A stretch of DNA of 64,000 bases from Agrypnia vestita. Lineage: Eukaryota > Arthropoda > Insecta > Trichoptera > Phryganeidae. The notes under the pieces are model-generated. The model did no database searches and was not told the origin of the DNA. It saw only the letters and a list, made by a program, of their open reading frames with translations. Shown piece by piece: positions 34,258 through 46,830 of the stretch (its first letter is position 1; each line of letters opens with the position of its first letter). A program made the translations under genes and the position numbers. The stretch lies in assembly GCA_016648135.1 (NCBI GenBank), contig JADDOH010010151.1, forward strand, positions 33,169 through 97,168. The letters are read 5' to 3'.

Positions 34258-34960
34258 ATTATTATTTTGGGGGTAAAGGTTAGCCCCGGTAGTCACCAAT
34301 TTGTGGTGATCGATGAATGAGGAGATGATTGCTTTATGGTCACCACCCGTTATGTAACGGGAATTCTCCAAGTCGTGGAATGCTGGATTCATTTATTTAC
34401 TCAATAAAACAATTACAAATTATACATAATTACGATAATAAAGACAATGATAAGGACTTCGACGGAACAGGGCCTCCAGCCTATGCCGGGGGTAGTTGAG
34501 AGACTGACATGCCCGTACAGGGCGTCGACTATTTTTATATGTTTTGGGAACAAATAACTCTCTTGAAGTCTGGCTGTATGCGTGTGCTGACGGTGCTGCG
34601 GGCATCGACCTGTGTCGATGGCTCGTGTACACTGCTGTGCCCCTGTTTTGTCTACGCAGCAGACTCGCTACGTTTGTGTGTGTATGTGTGGTGGCTCCGT
34701 ACCCGCTTCCATGTATACGTGCTCCGGTTTGCCTTTTGTCACCGGGTTTGACGCTCCTTGTCGCACGTGCGGCCTTCTTGGTGACTGTAGCTTTAGGTGT
34801 GTATGTATCCCTACATTACTAATTCGCGATAGTGAATATACCTTGGTGAAGATGGCATTTTCAACATATCTACAGTCCACTCCAGTATCAGTACCGAGTT
34901 TGTGGCAAATCGAAGATTCCAGAGGTGAGTCATGCTTTGTCTTGTTCTGTGTATGAGCGT
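34258..34960 (-). other. GC-richer block, possible LTR-type remnant
   Basis: On the minus strand AAATAAATGAATCC (poly-A signal-like, about 34395) is followed by CCCGTTACATAACGGG and, at about 34290, CACCACA then AATTGGTGACTACCGGGGC. This is the arrangement of an LTR end (..CA) and primer-binding-type sequence in insect LTR elements. No second LTR or pol fragment is visible. Several overlapping frames of 70-114 codons exist on both strands, a sign of composition and not of genes. Confidence 0.3.
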
Positions 34961-36405
34961 TCGCATCTTATACGGGACGATTTTGCTCTCGTCTCGGAGT
35001 TTTGTATAGTCATAAACTACCAAAGCGTACAATATTTAGCTGCCGCCGATCCGATTATAATAATGATAATGAAACAAATTCAAGTGTTTCACTTTTCGCT
35101 GTCCATTTTTTTTAACACCCATGAAAATTGTAATTGATTTATGCAATTTACCCTGTGCTGTAACTTTATAATGATTGAAACTTATAAGATTCCTTAATAA
35201 ATAAATATCCAGTTTATTTTAAAGCCCAATTGAACAAAATGTGGAACCGTTCATAATATTCAGATAGCAACAAGCGGAAAAGGAAAAAATATATAACAAT
35301 GTTGTGATTCCAGGTAAAATCATTACCAACAAATTAGTAACCCTAAAACCTCCATGTCCCCGGGCAATACAATTTCTTCTTGCTCGGTCAAACAATAATA
35401 GACCCCAAATCCACAATAACAGTGGGTTATAATAATTCAGTATTTTCGTATTTTTGGAGATGGGTCTGTGTTATTCTATTATTACAGTATCCTTTTCAAA
35501 TTCAATTCCGTACTTTTTTGCTGCCACTTTTTTTGTTTTTTTTTTTTGTTTTTCTTGTTTATTTTCATGCTTCCTAGTAAAACAATTACATTCTCAATTA
35601 CTATCACCGACCAAGATCCACCAGCAGTTAATAAAAAAGTTTATGTAATTCAGAACTAAGGAGATAACAAACTAAAATATTTTTAGAATGAACCTAATAT
35701 AATATGCATGCGTAATGTATGCATTATTTAATTAAACTTTAAGTTTAATACATATATGAATACATGTCTTTGTTCATACTGATATACACTTTATAATTGT
35801 CTTTGCTTAATTTTTTATTTATGTACTTAGCAAAAATATGTTTTTTTTTAAACATTCTGTCACACAGTATTAATTTGTAAAGAGGTGAACAAAACCGCAT
35901 TTTTATGAGAGGGGATTGGATCAGTGCAGAAAAATATCCCCCTTGCGTCTTTTTAAGGCATATTTTACATACGCATTATTCTAGCATAATCAAATCCCCT
36001 AGCACACAAAAAAAAACAATATAACAATTATTACAAAAGATATTGTTTTATAAATTTCATATGTATACATTTGTTAACGATCATGCATGCGGATATTATT
36101 TACATATATAATGAACACTGTTATCTAGATATGTATAAGATTTTTATTTTATTGTAATAGGTGTAAACCGTAGAAATTAAAAAATAAAAAATAATGGTAT
36201 TTTATACTTAGGTACTTATAAAATATAAAATAAAATATTTATTCTCTTATTGGTAATTATGGCGGTTTCAATCCCAAATATTAACCGTGCAATTAAAATT
36301 TTGATTATCAATTCTTATATTGAAAACTGGCTTATAATGTTAAAAAAGGTTTTTAAGCCCTAGTGACGATGCATTTATATATTTTAAAACAAACAACATT
36401 AATAT
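34961..36405. other. No recognised gene
   Basis: AT-rich, with several short overlapping frames around 35380-35660 driven by T-runs. Confidence 0.3.
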
Positions 36406-36411
36406 ATATGA

Positions 36412-36528
36412 TTATAAAGAACGCATTCTTATTGTGTAGTTGCAATTTCAGAACAAAGTTATGTAATTTTTTTAACTAAAATGTTCCCAAATTGCAACTT
36501 CACAATAAGAATGTGTTCTATAATATAA
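36412..36528. mobile_element. Small foldback MITE
   Basis: TATAAAGAACGCATTCTTAT..GTTGCAATTT pairs with AAATTGCAACTTCACAATAA..TGTTCTATA, arms of about 36 bases and a 45-base centre, flanked by TA. Single copy in the window. Confidence 0.75.
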
Positions 36529-36649
36529 TATATATCTTGTGTTGTATCAAATATTTCTAGAATCAAAATGAATTAAAGATTTAATTCTGGAGTTCTCTAG
36601 CGGTAGATACACACAGTAATCTGTAGCTATCGCATTACCAAAAAGTAAA

Positions 36650-36850
36650 TTGCTAATAATGGAGAATATGTTTTGGTCAATTAATAATGAGTGACTTATG
36701 TATAAGGTCGATATATTGACGAAAATGTACGAGGCTGCTATAGCGTAATTACTTAACGCACCTGCCCCGGACAGGAGAAGATCTGTGGTTCGAGTTCCGG
36801 TAGCAACCAAATATTTTTTCGTTTATTTGATTTTTCTGTACGCATTTCCT
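36650..36850 (+). mobile_element. Repeat with tRNA-like core, family C, copy 1
   Basis: 36733-36807 looks like a decayed tRNA: GGCTGCTATAGCGTAATT, CCTGCCCCGGACAGG anticodon-arm region, GTGGTTCGAGTTCC T-arm, AGCAACC. Flanks (GGTCGATATATTGACG upstream and AAATATTTTTTCGT downstream) are shared with the copy at 46.7 kb, so the tRNA-like part lies inside a longer unit. Confidence 0.65.
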
Positions 36851-37836
36851 AATTGAGTAATAAATTTTGTGTTGAAACATGAACATAAATTAAACATTAA
36901 TATATATCAATTAATTTCACACATTTTAGAAAGTACCTACTACATCCCAAGTGTCCACATATTTAATAAAAGGAAGATATTTCAGATAAAATGCTAAAAA
37001 TATTTATATTAGACTAACATTTTGACTAGAAGATAGAAAAAGAACAGAAGACTAAGACATAGAAACTTTACTAGTACGTTAACTAAAAGTCGCGTCTATT
37101 TTGTAATACATAATAATCACTAATTATAATAATTATGTTATGAAGGAAGAACGAGATAAATAAAAAATGTCCGATTTGTTGCGCTGCGCGCTGGTTTGAT
37201 AAAATAAATCATTTCATTTCAGTGGACACTCAGCATCCGTGAAGGCTATATTCGATCATCTCGAGAAGTGAGATATGTTCGTTTCACTCCACTCTCCACT
37301 TTCGTCTAAACTCTCCCCATCTTCAACGAATATTCTAGCTCCACACGTACAAAATAGAATATTTTATTCAGAAAATATAATTCAACGTACATAACGCGAT
37401 ATTTTCAACGACCCCGACGATATTTCTGTCTAGACTTAAAATATAAAAATATTTCTCGTCGAGAAATATAAGACGAAACAGCGTAAGCACTGGATTTTCC
37501 ATTAAAGAGCTAATATTACATATCGGAAGCCCTTAAAAACAAACTTAATAAAACGTTATTAAATTAATCCAGAGATGCCTTTCATATGTATATGTTGCAT
37601 ATATGTGTAATAATAATGATAAAAATTGATAATTTATATTCGCTTTACACTAGTATTTAAATTTTACTATTCCCACACTAGTATTTAAATTTTCAAAATG
37701 CAAACTTACCGTAATGATTTTTCCAAAAGGTGAGTTTTTAGTGTTTTAAAAAAATGTTTATTTTGTGTCTGCGGACTATAAACTCATTAGAACAGTAAAT
37801 TTTGTCATAATATATTAAAAATTATTTATGAAATTT
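36851..37836. other. No recognised feature
   Basis: AT-rich. Confidence 0.3.
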
Positions 37837-38255
37837 TAACCTCAATTTTCTTAACAAAATTTTATTTATTTTAGTATATATAACCATTAAGAATTACTGT
37901 TATGTACCGGTTTCGAGACGTAGCTCATTTTTTTTATCAGGACAACCACTAAGTGTGATTACCAGTAATAAGCCAGCTTCTAAATGTCACTACACACCAT
38001 AACCATAGTATTATTTACACACCAATACCTTTACAAAATACTCTTCACATGCGTGTTACTCTACTTAGTTTGCATGCCTTTATTTAGAGTAACACGCATG
38101 TGAAAGTTTGTGAAGTTGTTGGTCTGTAAATAATACTATCGTTGTGGTGTGTAGTAATATTTACGTGCTGGTGTAGTGATTGTCTTGACGAAGAGATGGG
38201 TTATGAATAAATAACATTTTGTTAAGAAAATAAAGGTTAAAATTTCATAACAAGC
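37837..38255. mobile_element. Head-to-head pair of ribozyme-bearing repeats (ACCGGT family, copies 3 and 4)
   Basis: 37837-38070 (minus) and 38087-38255 (plus) are inverted copies meeting at the GTAACACGCATGTG edge with a 16-base centre. The outer edges also correspond: GAAATTTTAACCTCAATTTT at the left and the complement of AAAGGTTAAAATTTC at the right, each next to TTAACAAAAT. So the palindrome covers the entire unit. The left ribozyme motif is degraded; the right is cut after GAGATGGGTTATG, with its 3' half deleted. Confidence 0.75.
37906..37945 (-). ncRNA. Hammerhead-like motif, degraded (left arm)
   Basis: Minus strand: TTGTC, CTGAT followed by an A-run in place of CGA, a stem II remnant with CGTCTC, GAA, and an intact ACCGGT hexamer (37906-37911). 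Confidence 0.5.
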
Positions 38256-39025
38256 TAATATTGCATTTTATTTTCAATAAATCGTATGTTACATAATAGA
38301 TAACATTGTAAGTAAGCCATATGCAAAATTTTAACCAAATCGGCTTAATAATTTTTAATATGTTATTATGTCTACATGTCTGAAAAAAGGAGCTTCGAGA
38401 AAAGAATATTAAGAAAAAAGAATATCGAGAAAAGAATATAAAGAAAAAAGAGAAAAGAATTTTGCAAAAGAATAATGAAATGCATTAAAGAATTCTTCTA
38501 CCACGCTAGCTTTTTGGCATTTTTGAATGAGTGATGAAACAAACTATTTTTAAATTAAAAAATAAAGTAAGAAGAAAGTTTTTTTTAAATGTCAAGATAG
38601 TTGCGTAGATGCGTCAAAGTGTACCAATACAACACTTTGAACTTGTTCGGCCCGCGATATTTAATATTTCAATCTTTTGATCTAACCGCGTAGGTACAAA
38701 CATACAAATGTTTTATTTTATCATTCGCAAGTGAAACTAAGTATTTTCATTTCAAAATATTTCTTCATAATGACTTTCAGAAGCTTTTCAGGATAAATCC
38801 TGTCATTTTCATGACGTGTAATCACTTCAGTCAAATCAAGACGCTGAAAGACTCATATACAAAAATACGACTTAGTGAAACTAATGATTGAATAAACTTA
38901 AGTAACTAATAAATAGTTACTTCAATGGGATACATGTTTCTCATTCCCTCATTTTAGGGGTTGGTTATTTACCATGACAAAGTTACGAAACGAAATGAAA
39001 CTCGTAAACTTCATAACTAACTAAC
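38256..39025. other. No recognised gene; purine-rich tract
   Basis: 38390-38480 is an AAAAGAATAT-type purine-rich imperfect repeat. The rest is AT-rich. Confidence 0.35.
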
Positions 39026-39029
39026 TTAA

Positions 39030-39190
39030 CTGGCAGCCCTCGTAGCCCAGTGGGCACGATACTGGCTTCCCACACCGAGAGTTCCGGGTTCGATTCCCGG
39101 TGAGGTCACAATAAATCTGGGTGATTAACTCAAGCCTGGGTGTTTTGCGATGTGTTTCGCTTCTGTAATTGTTTGATGCATAAAAAAAAT
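39030..39190 (+). mobile_element. tRNA-derived SINE, family D
   Basis: Box A TAGCCCAGTGGG (39043-39054) and box B GGTTCGATTCC (39087-39097) both fit consensus. The T stem CCGGG/CCCGG is perfect. The body GGTGATTAACTCAAGCCTGG follows and ends in an A-run near 39190. The sharp polymerase III boxes suggest a relatively young copy. The anticodon arm is not convincing, so it is a SINE head and not a tRNA gene. Confidence 0.75.
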
Positions 39191-39478
39191 CACTTCAATT
39201 TTTTTTCAAATAGCGATTAGTCTAAAACATTCTAGATGTCATAACACACTTTAGATATCAATTTTTCGAAAGTAATTTTTTGACAATTCAGACATCTGCT
39301 TACTTTATTTTGATATCGTTGATGAATTATTATTGTTTAAAACAATTCAGTGTGTGGACATGTAATTTGCACGGGTTAACTCGTTTATTAATAAATTGAA
39401 AAAATTTCAAATAATATTTCCGATGAAAAATAAATATAAATATTTACGCAATATGCAGTCAAACAACCTTTTGTATTT

Positions 39479-39705
39479 TAGGGGCATGTAGTAAGAACAT
39501 GGAAGCATGACAATTATGTAGCATATATTTAGAAAATAATCGAATTAAAAGATATATCTCTTAATATTCCTATCACAATTGTTGACATATTTTTCATATT
39601 TTAATATATCATTATATTTTGTCACGTAAATATTGTATTTCGATGTCTTTTTCCTACATATGTCTGCGTAAAAGTTATGATTCACTGTACTTATGCACGC
39701 GCCTG
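39479..39705. mobile_element. hAT-like MITE, copy 3 (diverged)
   Basis: AGGGGCATGTAGTAAGAACA at the left and GCACGCGCCTG at the right, with the same interior order (AAAAGATATATCTC, TTTTAATATATCATTATATT) as the 32.2-kb copy. Confidence 0.65.
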
Positions 39706-41220
39706 ATTATTTGTTCAAATATACGAACGTTTTCAGTAGAAAATTAACCGAAAACTCCAAATTGTTTTACAATATTTTATTTGTTTTAATTAACGTAAAA
39801 AACAACATTTAACTAATTACATATATTGAAATTGAAATAAAATAATTATCGTTGGAATTCGCATCTAGGTTTCACGTTGAAATTAAACATGAATTTGGTC
39901 ACAACTCGTCAACTAACTTCCACATATTTCCATTTATAATTACTTTCACTAATAAAACATATACGAGTATACCTAACATCAACACATGATCTGGGAGTCT
40001 AGAGGAGTTATGTATTATTGATAGAACTCATCTCAAAGGAAACTTAATTAAGGGACGGATGAAGAAAAGTCCAATTGAGGTCACCTACGAATACGACCCA
40101 TCTTACAAAAGGCAAAATAAATATGAGAGGCAATATTTCCACCTTTAATCAAAGGGACCTTAAACAATATCAAAAGAAACGTATGAATATCATGAATTAC
40201 GAAAAAATCATCCAACAGTAAGTAATCCGTGGTTTTATATAAAAAAATTAGTCAACTGATGTTCGGACTTAAAAATCTATATTTATTTAAAAAAAACTCT
40301 TAGAAACTACTGTTAACTAAACCAAATTAGTATCTACTGTAGTTTCTGCTCATTTCGCTTTGTATTTTGACAAAACTCTCAGAATGCCTTAATTTATGGT
40401 CATATACTCCTAACTATACTCCTAACAGTTTTGAGTAAATACGGCTTATTTCCATTTCTTAAATAACCGGTAAATAAATTTCAGTTTTTAAATGTATTAT
40501 ATAATATAATAACATTTTTTAACTACGAGATCACGTACAATATTTAGAAATGCAGCATCGTTGAGTGTTTTATTATGAAGTTCGTTTACCCGGAATTACC
40601 CGAATTCTCTCCGGCTTAATACGATGCGCACACGTGCGTTGGGGATCTGAGACTGTCCATCGTGAAAATAACTAGTCAATCTCAGTTACTTCATTGATTA
40701 TTTATTATGTATCCCTTGGCGGCTATTCTGTCGTACGACAAATACTTGTCCTCTGAAATTTCGTGTTTCGAAAGTCTAGTTGCACCATACGTTGTCTCTT
40801 TCAACATGTTATTCTTAAATGCTCTGTATATATATATATGGGGTATAAAAGCAAAGGCAGCAATATGCAAAAAATAATTAATGCAGTTATCGAGGGTGAC
40901 GAATTTACAATGAACTGAATTCAAGATTTTATAAGAAACATAGCCTATAAATTTATAAGAAACATGATTTTAGAAGGGACAGGATACATAAAATCTAGAA
41001 TTCAGCACATTTTAAATTTGAAATCTTGACTGCATTCAAAACATTTCAACGCGCTTTTTTAACATCATTTGTCAGGGACAAATCTCAAAATAAATATTTA
41101 ATCCGCTTTACCATACCACTTAACCAAAATTTGAAAGAGACATAATCCGGATGAAAATGCAACAATCATTCAGTAATTTTACAAAATCCGTTCAATTATC
41201 AACAAATAAATGCTGACGAA
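39706..41220. other. No recognised gene
   Basis: AT-rich. The 77-codon minus-strand frame at 40691-40924 has no known motif. Confidence 0.3.
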
Positions 41221-41223
41221 TTA

Positions 41224-41700
41224 TTTTATCGCATATTGTGCATGCCGGTGATATCTGTCAGTATCTGTCAGTAGCCACACTCTTCTATCCTGGCACACCA
41301 CTTTTGCCTCGGCCACATTCATACATCTTCTCACACAAGTTCTACGGTTGTTGCGGCTTTTAACGGGGCCATCCTCAAATACTTGTTGTATCTGGTCATG
41401 CCAGGTCTTTCGCGGACACCCTCTATTCCTGTTGTCTTCAACCCTCGCCTCATATATTTTTTTAAACATCCTTTCCTCGTTCATACGTTCCACATGACCA
41501 TCTCAGCACTCCTTTCTTTATTCTATCTACCACACTACAGCCAGCATTGCATTCACGTCTAATTTGTTCATTCCTTACTCTATCGACCAAAGATTTTCTA
41601 CACAAGCGTCTTGGTGACCGCATTTCTACCGCATTCAGTCTACTTTCATTCCTCTTTTGCCAATTCCAGGCTTCACTTCCATACATTGGCACTAGAACGC
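41224..41700 (-). pseudogene. RTE-like LINE C-terminus, better copy
   Basis: Two minus-strand frames together give MYGSEAWNWQKRNESRLNAV, DRVRNEQIRRECNAG, RMNEERMFKKIYEARV, RGCPRKTWHDQIQQVFEDG and CMNVAEAKVVCQDRRVW. This is the region after the RT in RTE-type LINEs. A frameshift falls around 41470-41490. No RT core and no tail. The 19.9-20.4-kb fragment is the same region, more decayed. Confidence 0.8.
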
Positions 41701-42542
41701 CATTATGTATTATTTTAAAAGTGATTTTTGAGTTTTGAGGTTAAACTGATTACAAGATTTAAAGTGATAAAAACTTAAAAGTATATAAAAAAAACAGTAC
41801 TAAAAGCGATAAAAAAAATCCATCGATCCAACGATCATTTGCATTCTAACTTTTGATGTATCATATTTTCCTCACGTGAACAAGATGAAAGCACTCCATG
41901 CTTTTGATATTATTAACACACGCTTATACTGTGATCGCTCTTAGTATTGTGGCTGAATAAATAAAATCTTGTATTAATTTTTTTACCCCGTTCAATAACT
42001 GTCTCTTCCCCCACTTATTCTCTTTCGTTATTAGTTTTAATGTTGAGCCTCGGAACCAAAAACAAACAAAAGCGCTAGCCAAACTTGCTCCTCACTTTCA
42101 GGACTATTACACGAGTGAGAGTCTCGAAGGTTCTACAATTTCATCTATCAATACAAAGCCTGTTGACATTTAATATTATTGGAACGTGTAGGTTCCTTCC
42201 TATTACACTTCAGTTTCACGACATCATTACGAGTTTCCGGGAATTCTTGAATCCGATTCTACAATTACACACTTCTAAGTAATTCAATAGAAAATTTTCT
42301 GCGAACATTTCGACTTTGAATCGTCTAAAAGTCAATCATCCAATTCCAAGTGACCGTGCTTCGGTAGCGATCCCATATCGTTTTATTCCATTTGGGTCCT
42401 TTTTAAAAGATATGTTTCATTTTATTTTATTTTATTTAGTTTAGTACAAACACAAGCACAACATGCCTATACATTTTGTGCATGATAATAATATATAATA
42501 TAATGTCATCTAAATAATATCATATTCAATTAATGTATATTA
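41701..42542. other. No recognised gene
   Basis: AT-rich; the 65-codon frame at 42085-42282 has no known motif. Confidence 0.3.
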
Positions 42543-42748
42543 TAAATGTCTCACAGAGAGAAACTGTAGTTTTTTATGGGAAAGTAGGTATAGAAGTCTT
42601 TTTGGGTGTACGTAGGACTTATGATCTATCGTATACGATAGGCCATAAGTTATAGGTCATAGGTCATAAGTCCTATGTACACCCAAAAAGACTTCTATAC
42701 CTACTTTCCCATAAAAAACTACATTTTCGTCTCTGTGAGACATTTATA
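42543..42748. repeat. Large palindrome, about 82-base arms
   Basis: 42543-42624 and 42664-42748 are near-perfect inverted repeats (shared text AAAGTAGGTATAGAAGTC, GGGTGTAC). The centre holds a perfect 16-base palindrome CTATCGTATACGATAG at 42626-42641. One arm continues to about 42830 and matches single-arm copies at 30.4 kb and 51.3 kb, so the palindrome is an inverted duplication of part of a dispersed repeat. Confidence 0.85.
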
Positions 42749-42830
42749 ATATAAATAAATTGATTAATAATGTTTCTGTGACATGAAATCCAGTACTGTT
42801 CCGAAAGATTTGAACAAACTCAAAATATTT

Positions 42831-45429
42831 TGAATATCATATTCTATTACCTACAGTATTATATTATAAAGAAGTTAGTTGTTTCATCTGTTGTGTCAAT
42901 GGTTAATTGCAATAAAATATTATTTTTGGAGTACGATTTGCAAACTGAAAATATGTGTATATTGCTTTGCGAAAGAAGAAGTACATTCAAATTAATCGCG
43001 GTAATGGAGAGAAGTATCCGATATTCGCATTAAATTAAATTAAAGAAAGAAGAGGAACTGTTGTTTTAATTTCGCAAAGAACATTTTGTCCAACAAGGTA
43101 ACCGTTTATAATTTAATATAATATCATTAAATCATCAAATTTTGTGTGAAAGGTAATGTGACAACATAATTTCTTAATCGTATAACGAAACTTGATAAAT
43201 TTTCTTCCGGCACTGGTAAATTTAATTTCTCTGTATAAGAGGGTTTTTTCTTTTTCTCATTGTCCAAAATTAAATTTTTTTGCCACGAGTTTTTTTCCAC
43301 TAAAATTTCTGTCACGTTTCTGTTAGTTTCGTCTATTTATAATTATGTCAAACAACAAATCAATTCTATAAACATCAAAACTATATTGTTTTTTCATGCT
43401 TCACTATATGCGAATAAACAAATCATGCTGTTAGAAATGCACAATTCCCGAGATAAATCTTAAGTGGGAATACCTACCTAAAAAGCGCAAAAAAAGGCAA
43501 TTTTTGTATTTTTTTAAGGAAACCTATATGAATTGTGGTATTGATATCATTTCTACGTGAAATAACATACTTTTACGAATATGTTTTTTTTTATTAAAAA
43601 ATTTCAACATTGGCGGAAAATTTTTGCGTTTTGCCGACTGCCAAAAAAATGGTCCTCCGCGGTGACGCATCCGAATAAAAAAAACATAAATTAATAAAGA
43701 TTATTGACACTTTAATTTAGTATTTGACGTAGAAGTTTTTGAAAATATTGATTTTTGACAAAATGGCGGGCGTTTGAATTCAAAATAGTGTTTTTTAGGG
43801 GAAAATTATTTTTTATTGTACCTACCGTTAAAAAAAACTAAGTCACTTAAAAAAAACCTACGACAAAGACTAGAATATTATGTATAAAATAATCACTAAA
43901 AATTCCAAGTTGATTGGTTTAGTGGTAAAACATACTTCCGAGTAAAACGTATTTGAAAATTGAGTAATGAATAAATCGCGAAATTTTTCAACTTACGTAA
44001 AATCATCGATTTCAGGTCCATAATATAATTCCTCCACCTTGCTTTGAATACCCATATCATCGAGCACTCTTCACAAACATAATAAAAATATGTCTAACAT
44101 TCCTAGCCTAACTGGCATGTGCGCGGCGCCGTGTGGCGCGGCGCGTAATAAACAAAGGGATGCCACTTTATCAGCTATAATTATTTTTTTTAATTATTAC
44201 TTGTAATTTTCACCAGACATTCTTAAGACCTTTATAAGCTTTAAGAAAATGCAAAAATTTAAAAATCGATTTTTTCGAAATGTCTAGGTAGGTATTCGCC
44301 CTCAAGCAAAAAGGTTTTTTAATTCCGCTTATACATAAATGTTTGAGGTAATGAATAGGCAGTTTCATAGCTATCAAACAAAAACAACTTTTTCTCAGCA
44401 AAGAATGTTAAAAATGATATTATATTAAAATTGGCCATTATTTTCGGGACAACCTAATACATCACATTTTAGGGGAAATTTCTGGTAAAGAATTTTTTGT
44501 TTGTAATACAAAATTACCTAATTAAACTTTAAAAGGCCGCTCGTAACACTAGATCAAATCAGGGTTTCGTAAAATGTAAACCACAGTAATGTATTATATT
44601 AAAACATTGTTACAACGTCAAAGCCGTAATGGATTTTATGTTGGTTCTTTAATTGCGTAGTTACACAGTATTTTTCCAACAAAAGTGTAACTTTGTTACT
44701 TTGTATTTCCGAACATTTATTGGACCATAAAATCTGTGGTACTGAAAGAATTTTCATGATCGATTTACAAGCACTCGTATCGTCGATAGGAAATGCAATA
44801 ATGAAGTCCTGATACGTTTTACAGTATTGACGAATACCTTTCATAGTTTTTAAAATTAATTAAAGGTACCAAAATTATATCAAAACTAAGGCCCGAATTC
44901 AAAGTCAATACTTATACGATTTAAAAGTTAAGGTACGCCTTAAAAACGCAATTTTCAGTACGAAATAATACATTTATGGCGTACACAAGTACTACGTAAG
45001 TATTGACTGAAATTCAGGCTTAAATGTTGAAGCACTCGATGCTTTTTTTATTATAAAACTATTTCTCATTAAAATTGTTGTTTACCAACCTTTCATTAGT
45101 ATTTAAGTTATTTTTAATTCAAAATTCCATTTTTACACACTACAAATATACATAAACCGGGTTTACAGTTTTGGTCTGCGTACATTTTCTCAGGATATTA
45201 AGATTTTTTACACATTTTTATTTAGCTTCACACAATCAGTACAATTATTCAAAAAAATATATTTAAAATGCTGACGCTTTATTTTATCGGACATTGTATA
45301 TGCCTTTGACATCTATCGGTTTGTATATTATTATTAAAGTAGGAATTGTTAAAGTTTTGCATGCAATATCATTCGGAAAAGAAACATGTCTTAAACGCAA
45401 TTCGAATTTATTACAATATTTAATACTAT
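42831..45429. other. No recognised gene
   Basis: AT-rich. GC rises only at 44118-44150 (GCGCGGCGCCGTGTGGCGCG). Minus-strand frames at 44210-44401 and 44599-44844 show no known domains. Confidence 0.3.
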
Positions 45430-45664
45430 AGTTCGACCACAATCAAAAGACCATTCCCTATCTTTGTCCGGTAAGAAGAAAGCGAAGGAAAAGTTGCCTG
45501 GCAAGCCCGTATTACAAGCCTTAATGTGATATTCCAAATAAATATATATTTTTTAGTTTAAAAAAGGTTACTTACTTACTAGAAAACTTATTTTGTGTTC
45601 ATTTTTTGCATAGTAATAACACACATATTTTTTGTGCACATTCTTATGAATGCGGTCTAGCTAT
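45430..45664. mobile_element. MITE with TAGACC ends, copy 2 (inverted)
   Basis: Reverse complement of 27543-27779 along the full length: GTTCGACCACAATCAAAAGA at the left, GAATGCGGTCTAG at the right. Confidence 0.75.
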
Positions 45665-46655
45665 ATCTGTGCCCGCATGGCTTCGAAAGCGTAGATTTTA
45701 AATAACTTTTAGTCATATTTTATCAATTTGTGTATTAATCTTAATATATAGATATATGTCGTTGTAGACTTTTTTATGGAAATTTTTGATTTCTACAACT
45801 TCTCTATAGAAAGTATTTAAACATCTCTAACCGTTAAGGCAGCGTTCGTAATAAACGCATCGCTCGACCATTTTTTCGTCTACTTTATTTGTAAATTAGG
45901 TCACCACGAAAAGCTCTTTTATTTTAACGGTATAATATATAGCTTATGTCCACCTTGAAAGTCCGTTATAAATATTGGTGAAAGAAAAAACCGGATGAGT
46001 GGTTTCGGAGATTACCTCCTACAGCTAAACTTACTAAGTTTACCTCTTTATATATTTGTACCTATAGATGACGAACACTGAAAAGTAGAAAATTATTTTA
46101 TATTTAAAAATAATGACACAAGATGGAAGAAGCGGAAGGAATTAAACGTAATTAACGATTGTACAGCACTTTACACCTTTTAGAATGATTTGGAAATCAC
46201 TAGAAATGTGGAGAAGTCAGTTGATCATTCTCGACGTTTCGCGAAACGACGTTGCCTGTATAAGAGATGAGAGGTTCGCTGCGTGGACAGTACATTACTG
46301 TGAAAAAATTCGATGTTGCTGTAGAAACTATCGAATTGTGAACCCGCGCAATTGATCGTAAACAAGCGAATATAAAAGTAGAAATAGAAAAGTAGGTACC
46401 TACCTACGTATTTGTTAAATATTCAGGAGTGTCAATTAGTGCGAATCACAAAACCAAATTAACGAACGGTGCTCCGATTGAATTCGTGTCCAGTGATATT
46501 ATAAACTTTAATTATTTTCAAGTGATTCATTTGCCTCCCATATCCACGATCCTGTGACAGTAACAATATATGTTTTTATAAAAAATTAGTTTTATGTAAA
46601 AAAAAATTATAGAAAATGAAAGGGAGAAAATATAAAACCATATTAATTAATCAAT
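45665..46655. other. No recognised gene
   Basis: AT-rich. CAAGTGATTCATTTGCCTCC at 46519 with its next 35 bases is similar to 23685-23735, a small dispersed repeat. AGTAGGTACCTACCTACG occurs near 46390. Confidence 0.35.
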
Positions 46656-46830
46656 TATAAAGACATACGGAGAAATCAAATCCACGAAAAAATATTTGGC
46701 TGCTACCGGGATTTGAACCACGGATCCTCTCCTATCCGGGGCAGGCTTGTTATCCAATTACGCTACAGCGGCCTTGTATATTTCCGTGAATATATCGACC
46801 TTATTTATAAGTCTCATTTATTAATTGATA
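46656..46830 (-). mobile_element. Repeat with tRNA-like core, family C, copy 2
   Basis: Minus strand: GGCCGCTGTAGCGTAATTGG, CCTGCCCCGGATAGG, GTGGTTCAAATCCCGG, AGCAGCC (46773 to 46698). The acceptor stem pairs at six of seven positions; the T stem has mismatches. Flanks match copy 1. The anticodon position would read CCG (Arg) if the loop is taken literally. Confidence 0.65.

Noticed and set aside
34544..34956. Overlapping frames of 80, 92 and 114 codons on the plus strand
   Set aside because: Three overlapping frames plus minus-strand frames in the same GC-richer block indicate low stop density, not genes.
46698..46773. Functional tRNA-Arg(CCG) gene
   Set aside because: The T stem has mismatches, position 33 is not T, and a second copy with further decay shares long flanks, so it is part of a dispersed repeat.
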